Source of the DNA: Chitinophagaceae bacterium UBA4407
Lineage (GTDB): Bacteria; Bacteroidota; Bacteroidia; Chitinophagales; Chitinophagaceae
Length of the DNA: 64,000 nucleotides
NCBI GenBank assembly: GCA_002390845.1
Contig: DGQT01000087.1
Coordinates: 1-64,000 of the forward strand
Direction of reading: 5' to 3'
Shown here: one piece after another, positions 61,163-64,000 of the stretch
Layout of the letters: each line of letters starts with the position of its first letter
Position numbering within the stretch: the stretch's first letter is position 1
Translations under genes and position numbers: made by a program
Notes under the pieces: generated by a model
Told to the model about the DNA's origin: nothing
The model's input: only the letters and a program-made list of their open reading frames with translations
The model's database searches: none

Positions 61163-63004
61163 TTATTTTATAACTAATGAAACTACTCTTTTAGGATTAA
61201 TTATGTTTATACCTTTTTCATAAATTTCTTTGTCAGACCCTTTAATAATCAACTCCTTTACTTTCGAAGCGGTTAGGTTTGGATTTAGTGAGAATAATTG
61301 TATGGCTAGATTAGCCACAACAGGAGCAGCAGCTGAAGTGCCACTTGATTGATAAGGGTAAGCCATATATATTAATAGTGTCAATTTATTTTTTAATTCA
61401 AAATGCGCAGGTGCAAACACATCTACTCCCTTACCGTAATTTGAATAAGAAGCTTTATGTAAATCTTTATCTAGTGCCCCAACTATTAATACATTAGGCA
61501 AATGAATAGCATTGTATGGAGAGGGGTTAATATCTACATTTTGATTGTCATTTGCAGCACCGCAAACAAAAAGTGTATTAGGTGATTTTTTATAAGCATT
61601 TGTTGCACCATCAATAAATTTTTTGTAACATTTTCTTGGAAAAGCCATAGCTTCCAAACTATCATTACCACAGCCTTTCATAAACATATCTTGTTCACTC
61701 AAACCTGTGGTAACATTTATCTCAACAACCCTTACATTTTGTGTCTTACAATATGTTGTCATTTCCGAAATACTATATGTAAATGCTGTAATAATTGAAT
61801 CTACTAAATGCTGGTTATGTAAAACATCATTGGTAAATTGTTCTTGTATGTACTCATAAATTCCGTCGTATTGGTTATGTTCTAACCCCATAATTTTTAC
61901 AGTTGGATTATTTTTTAACATCAACTCAACTGCCATTGTACCGTGGTCAAACCAAGTATTTATTAAATATTCAATACTCCCATCTTCTGGATGATGTCTA
62001 AAGTTTTCTTGTAAGTATTTGTAAATACTAATGCTGTCTAATTCTGTTTTATGAAGAGCAATAGGTTCTTTTTTGTGCCTGTCCAGAATATTAAACTGAA
62101 ATCCGAAAATATCATCAGTAATTCCGTTTTTATCATCGTCAATTTTATTGTTTTCAATTTCATTCGGATTCTTCCAAAGCTGGTTGTTACTAAATACACT
62201 CTTGTCAAATCTTTGAAAATTACAAGCAATTACTGGAAATAATTTTTCATTTTTTTGAGGTTTATATAACATCTCCTCCCAAACACTTCTCCATTTTTCT
62301 ATTTCAGCTTGTACCTGCTTTTCTACCTCAGGTGCCGCTGCATATAAATTGTCGGCTGTCGCATCTGCTATAATATTATTTGAATAAGCTCTGACAATTT
62401 CGCTGAATTCTGTCATGGTAAGTTTCTTTTCACTTTTGGTGAAGAACGGAATCCGCATATCAACAGCTTTACGAAAACTTAATGTGTCAGAGGATTTAAA
62501 AATGAAAATTGAATTTGGATTATAAGGCAGATCCTTTCTATAGAGAAATTTATAGTTTTTTTTGATATCATAACCCCATGTGCCTGTTTCTTTCAATATT
62601 GCTTTTGAATAAGAATTTTCTTTGCCAGTAGTTACAGAAAAAAATATGGCATAAGGTAAATTTAGAAAGGGGGCTACAGGTTGTTTTTTTGTATAAATGG
62701 TGTAAGCTTTTTCAGCCTCGGTAAAATTCCCTAATATAACATTAGCCTGGGCAAGACTGCGGAGCAAAAGTGGTGTAATTGCGGCATCTTCTAATTTATT
62801 TTGCCTGATAGCATCATTAAAGAAATCAAGGTATATTTTTGTATTCTTCCTGATAAAAGCAGTATCCTTCACCATGTCTGATGCTGAAGTATGATTGAAT
62901 GTAAAAACAGGTGAACCTGGAACCATATTTATTGACGAATATTTTTGACCTTGGGATAAAAATGGACAGGTAAAAAGGAGTATAGAAAAGAGCTTTTGTT
63001 TCAT
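61163..63004 (-). CDS. Subtilisin-like (S8) peptidase (cassette gene)
   Basis: The 613-residue exported protein has a signal peptide (about 1-20) and an S8 domain from about residue 255. Seen are the LWKNPNEIENNKIDDDKNGITDDIFGFQFN segment typical of Bacteroidota S8 peptidases, the catalytic His in WFDHGTMAVEL, the oxyanion Asn in CGAANDNQNVD and the nucleophile Ser in SSGTSAAAPVVANLA. The catalytic Asp motif normally before LWxNPNE is not recognisable: the aligned stretch reads VIACNFQRFD. It may be inactive or use another Asp. At 1.8 kb it is large for a cassette gene. Confidence 0.82.
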   Translation of the reverse strand: MKQKLFSILLFTCPFLSQGQKYSSINMVPGSPVFTFNHTSASDMVKDTAFIRKNTKIYLDFFNDAIRQNKLEDAAITPLLLRSLAQANVILGNFTEAEKAYTIYTKKQPVAPFLNLPYAIFFSVTTGKENSYSKAILKETGTWGYDIKKNYKFLYRKDLPYNPNSIFIFKSSDTLSFRKAVDMRIPFFTKSEKKLTMTEFSEIVRAYSNNIIADATADNLYAAAPEVEKQVQAEIEKWRSVWEEMLYKPQKNEKLFPVIACNFQRFDKSVFSNNQLWKNPNEIENNKIDDDKNGITDDIFGFQFNILDRHKKEPIALHKTELDSISIYKYLQENFRHHPEDGSIEYLINTWFDHGTMAVELMLKNNPTVKIMGLEHNQYDGIYEYIQEQFTNDVLHNQHLVDSIITAFTYSISEMTTYCKTQNVRVVEINVTTGLSEQDMFMKGCGNDSLEAMAFPRKCYKKFIDGATNAYKKSPNTLFVCGAANDNQNVDINPSPYNAIHLPNVLIVGALDKDLHKASYSNYGKGVDVFAPAHFELKNKLTLLIYMAYPYQSSGTSAAAPVVANLAIQLFSLNPNLTASKVKELIIKGSDKEIYEKGINIINPKRVVSLVIK

Positions 63005-63038
63005 ATTGCGAATTTTATATTTAACGGTCTGCCAATAT

Positions 63039-63238
63039 TGCCTACAACGTACAGGGCTTTATGCAGGTTGGGAATTAGAATTCCGTCTGCCCGAACCACT
63101 GGTGATTGAAAATATTTTGATGAAGTTAATTACAAATGCTCAACAATGTTTGTCAAGCCCGAACTGATGACCGGCTTTGCAATTGGTTGAAGCTAAGTTT
63201 GTCAAGCCCAACTTGCATAAAACCCCATGTTAGCGGCA
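63039..63238 (-). repeat. attC-like site 3
   Basis: 200 bases. On the minus strand it opens TGCCGCTAACATGGGG (63238-63223), runs through GCAAGTTGGGCTTGAC, TCAGTTCGGGCTTGAC, GTGGTTCGGGCAGACGG and closes CCCTGTACGTTGTAGGCA at 63056-63039. Its first core pairs with the core at 63832-63841, across the gene at 63248-63811, as in an integron cassette. Confidence 0.72.
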
Positions 63239-63247
63239 TGGCTTTCG

Positions 63248-63811
63248 TCAACCCGCAGTTAGGTAAATTTCAGTAGCCCCTTTTTCCTTGTAACATTGAA
63301 TGCTTTTTATAAGATTGCTAAGGTCTTCAATAATCTGTTGTTGCTCAAAATACCATTTCCAGGGATTAGGGTTCTCGTCAATTTCCTTTTTCTGAAGTTC
63401 GATTGTATCCAAAAATGGTCTCGCCATTTCTTCGCCCATTTCTGTAATTAGTTTATCAATCTCGGCTTGGCTCAGATTAATTGACTGACCATACCAGACG
63501 TACTTTATTTTGTCACAAACAGAATTGTCATTTTGAACTTTGTCACGAAACGCTAAAATCAAGTTTAGTAAAAAATCAACAGACTGAATGTTCTCTTTAA
63601 TATATTCTTCTGAGACTTCGTCCCATGTATAAACAAGTTTTAATAACGGGGTGAGATCAAGCCCGTAATACTGACCCGCTTTAATCAAAATACTTTCGTC
63701 GCCATATTGTTCCCCGTCATTTACAAAGTTGTAAAAAGCTCTGCCAATAAAAACATGGCAGTCGAAGTCATCTGGTATTTGCTCTGAAGAAACTCCAATG
63801 TTAAAACCCAT
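63248..63811 (-). CDS. Cassette gene of unknown function
   Basis: A 187-residue protein, cytosolic by sequence (no signal or membrane helix), rich in acidic residues and aromatic helices (PDDFDCHVFIGRAFYNFVNDGEQYGDES, PWKWYFEQQQIIEDLSNLIKSIQCYKEKG). No family was recognised. It has perfect complementary core sites on both sides (63229-63238 and 63832-63841), making it a textbook cassette. Small acidic proteins of this kind in such arrays are often immunity or stress proteins, but there is no evidence for that here. Confidence 0.65.
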   Translation of the reverse strand: MGFNIGVSSEQIPDDFDCHVFIGRAFYNFVNDGEQYGDESILIKAGQYYGLDLTPLLKLVYTWDEVSEEYIKENIQSVDFLLNLILAFRDKVQNDNSVCDKIKYVWYGQSINLSQAEIDKLITEMGEEMARPFLDTIELQKKEIDENPNPWKWYFEQQQIIEDLSNLIKSIQCYKEKGATEIYLTAG

Positions 63812-63831
63812 AATAGATGTCGGTTTAAGCT

Positions 63832-64000
63832 TGCCGCTAACGGGCAGGGCTTGCTGCAGGGCTGGAATTCATTGCTCGTCCTGCCCGGAACCGCTGCTGA
63901 TTAAAGATATAAAAGTACAGGTTAACAAACAAAAGCCCAACAATGGACGTCCAGCCCAGATGAAGCACAACAGCGATAAAATGACCATTGCTCCAATGTC
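63832..64000 (-). repeat. attC-like site 4, cut by the window edge
   Basis: Minus strand from the edge: CTTCATCTGGGCTGGACG, CATTGTTGGGCTTTTG, GTTAACCTGTACTTTTATAT, GGTTCCGGGCAGGACG, GCAGCAAGCCCTGCCCGTTA, closing with the core GTTAGCGGCA at 63841-63832. The order of blocks matches sites 2 and 3. At least one more cassette is expected to the right. Confidence 0.68.

Overview
The window looks like a chromosomal stretch from a Bacteroidota bacterium, most likely of the Chitinophagaceae. The reasons are the AT-rich intergenic DNA, promoters of the TAnnTTTG type, type IX secretion C-terminal domains, a DUF4249 lipoprotein, Tat-exported Gfo/Idh/MocA and sugar-isomerase-like proteins, many hybrid-style histidine kinases, and the lack of strong Shine-Dalgarno sites. 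No rRNA, tRNA, CRISPR array or classical IS element was recognised.

Layout. (1) 1-5951, minus strand: a potassium-uptake kdp operon (start of kdpC, kdpB, kdpA, kdpF and one more tiny membrane ORF) preceded by a sigma-54 activator; a candidate -24/-12 promoter lies between them. (2) 6-11.5 kb: a dipeptidyl-peptidase IV, a GH53 galactanase, a Tat-exported TIM-barrel protein and a small membrane protein. (3) 11.7-14.7 kb and 23-31.2 kb: signal-transduction genes, namely four histidine kinases with nearly the same catalytic core but different sensors, plus two response regulators, one fused to a class III cyclase. (4) 15.3-22.8 kb: a PafA-like phosphatase, an ABC exporter with a phospholipase D-like partner, and two convergent kinase-like paralogues. 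(5) 31.7-45.3 kb: a Gfo/Idh/MocA protein, rhomboid, rlmH, then a cysteine/sulfite-reduction block (cysE, cysK, trxB, cobA, cysJ, cysI and a precorrin-2 dehydrogenase). (6) 45.7-59.2 kb: a type IX-secreted repeat adhesin, a secreted haem/copper monooxygenase-like protein, an acyltransferase-like membrane protein, accD, a CAP lipoprotein, a desaturase and a thiolase. (7) 59.4-64 kb: a minus-strand array of four unrelated genes separated by attC-like sites, resembling an integron cassette array with no integrase in view.

Three observations stand out. First, both cysteine transcription units start with a tiny cysteine-codon-rich reading frame: a 15-codon peptide with Cys-Cys-Cys before a strong terminator ahead of cysE, and a 26-codon peptide with a run of four and a run of three Cys ahead of cobA-cysJ-cysI. 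They share a TAGTnnACTA operator-like motif. This looks like cysteine-responsive attenuation. Second, the first 59.4 kb carries more than 25 copies or half-copies of one large hairpin-forming intergenic element, which sits inside operons, sometimes encloses whole genes and creates false upstream start codons. Third, this element stops at 59.38 kb, where the attC-like array begins; three genes of that array are flanked by perfectly complementary 10-base core sites, as expected for integron cassettes.

Start codons were moved inward from the longest reading frame for kdpB, the 343-residue paralogue, the DISM kinase, the Gfo/Idh/MocA gene, cysE, cysI, the precorrin-2 dehydrogenase, the CAP lipoprotein, the NTF2-like gene, the thiolase and the RraB-TPR gene. 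In several of these the upstream extension is translated repeat DNA. All functional calls come from reading motifs; no database search was run.
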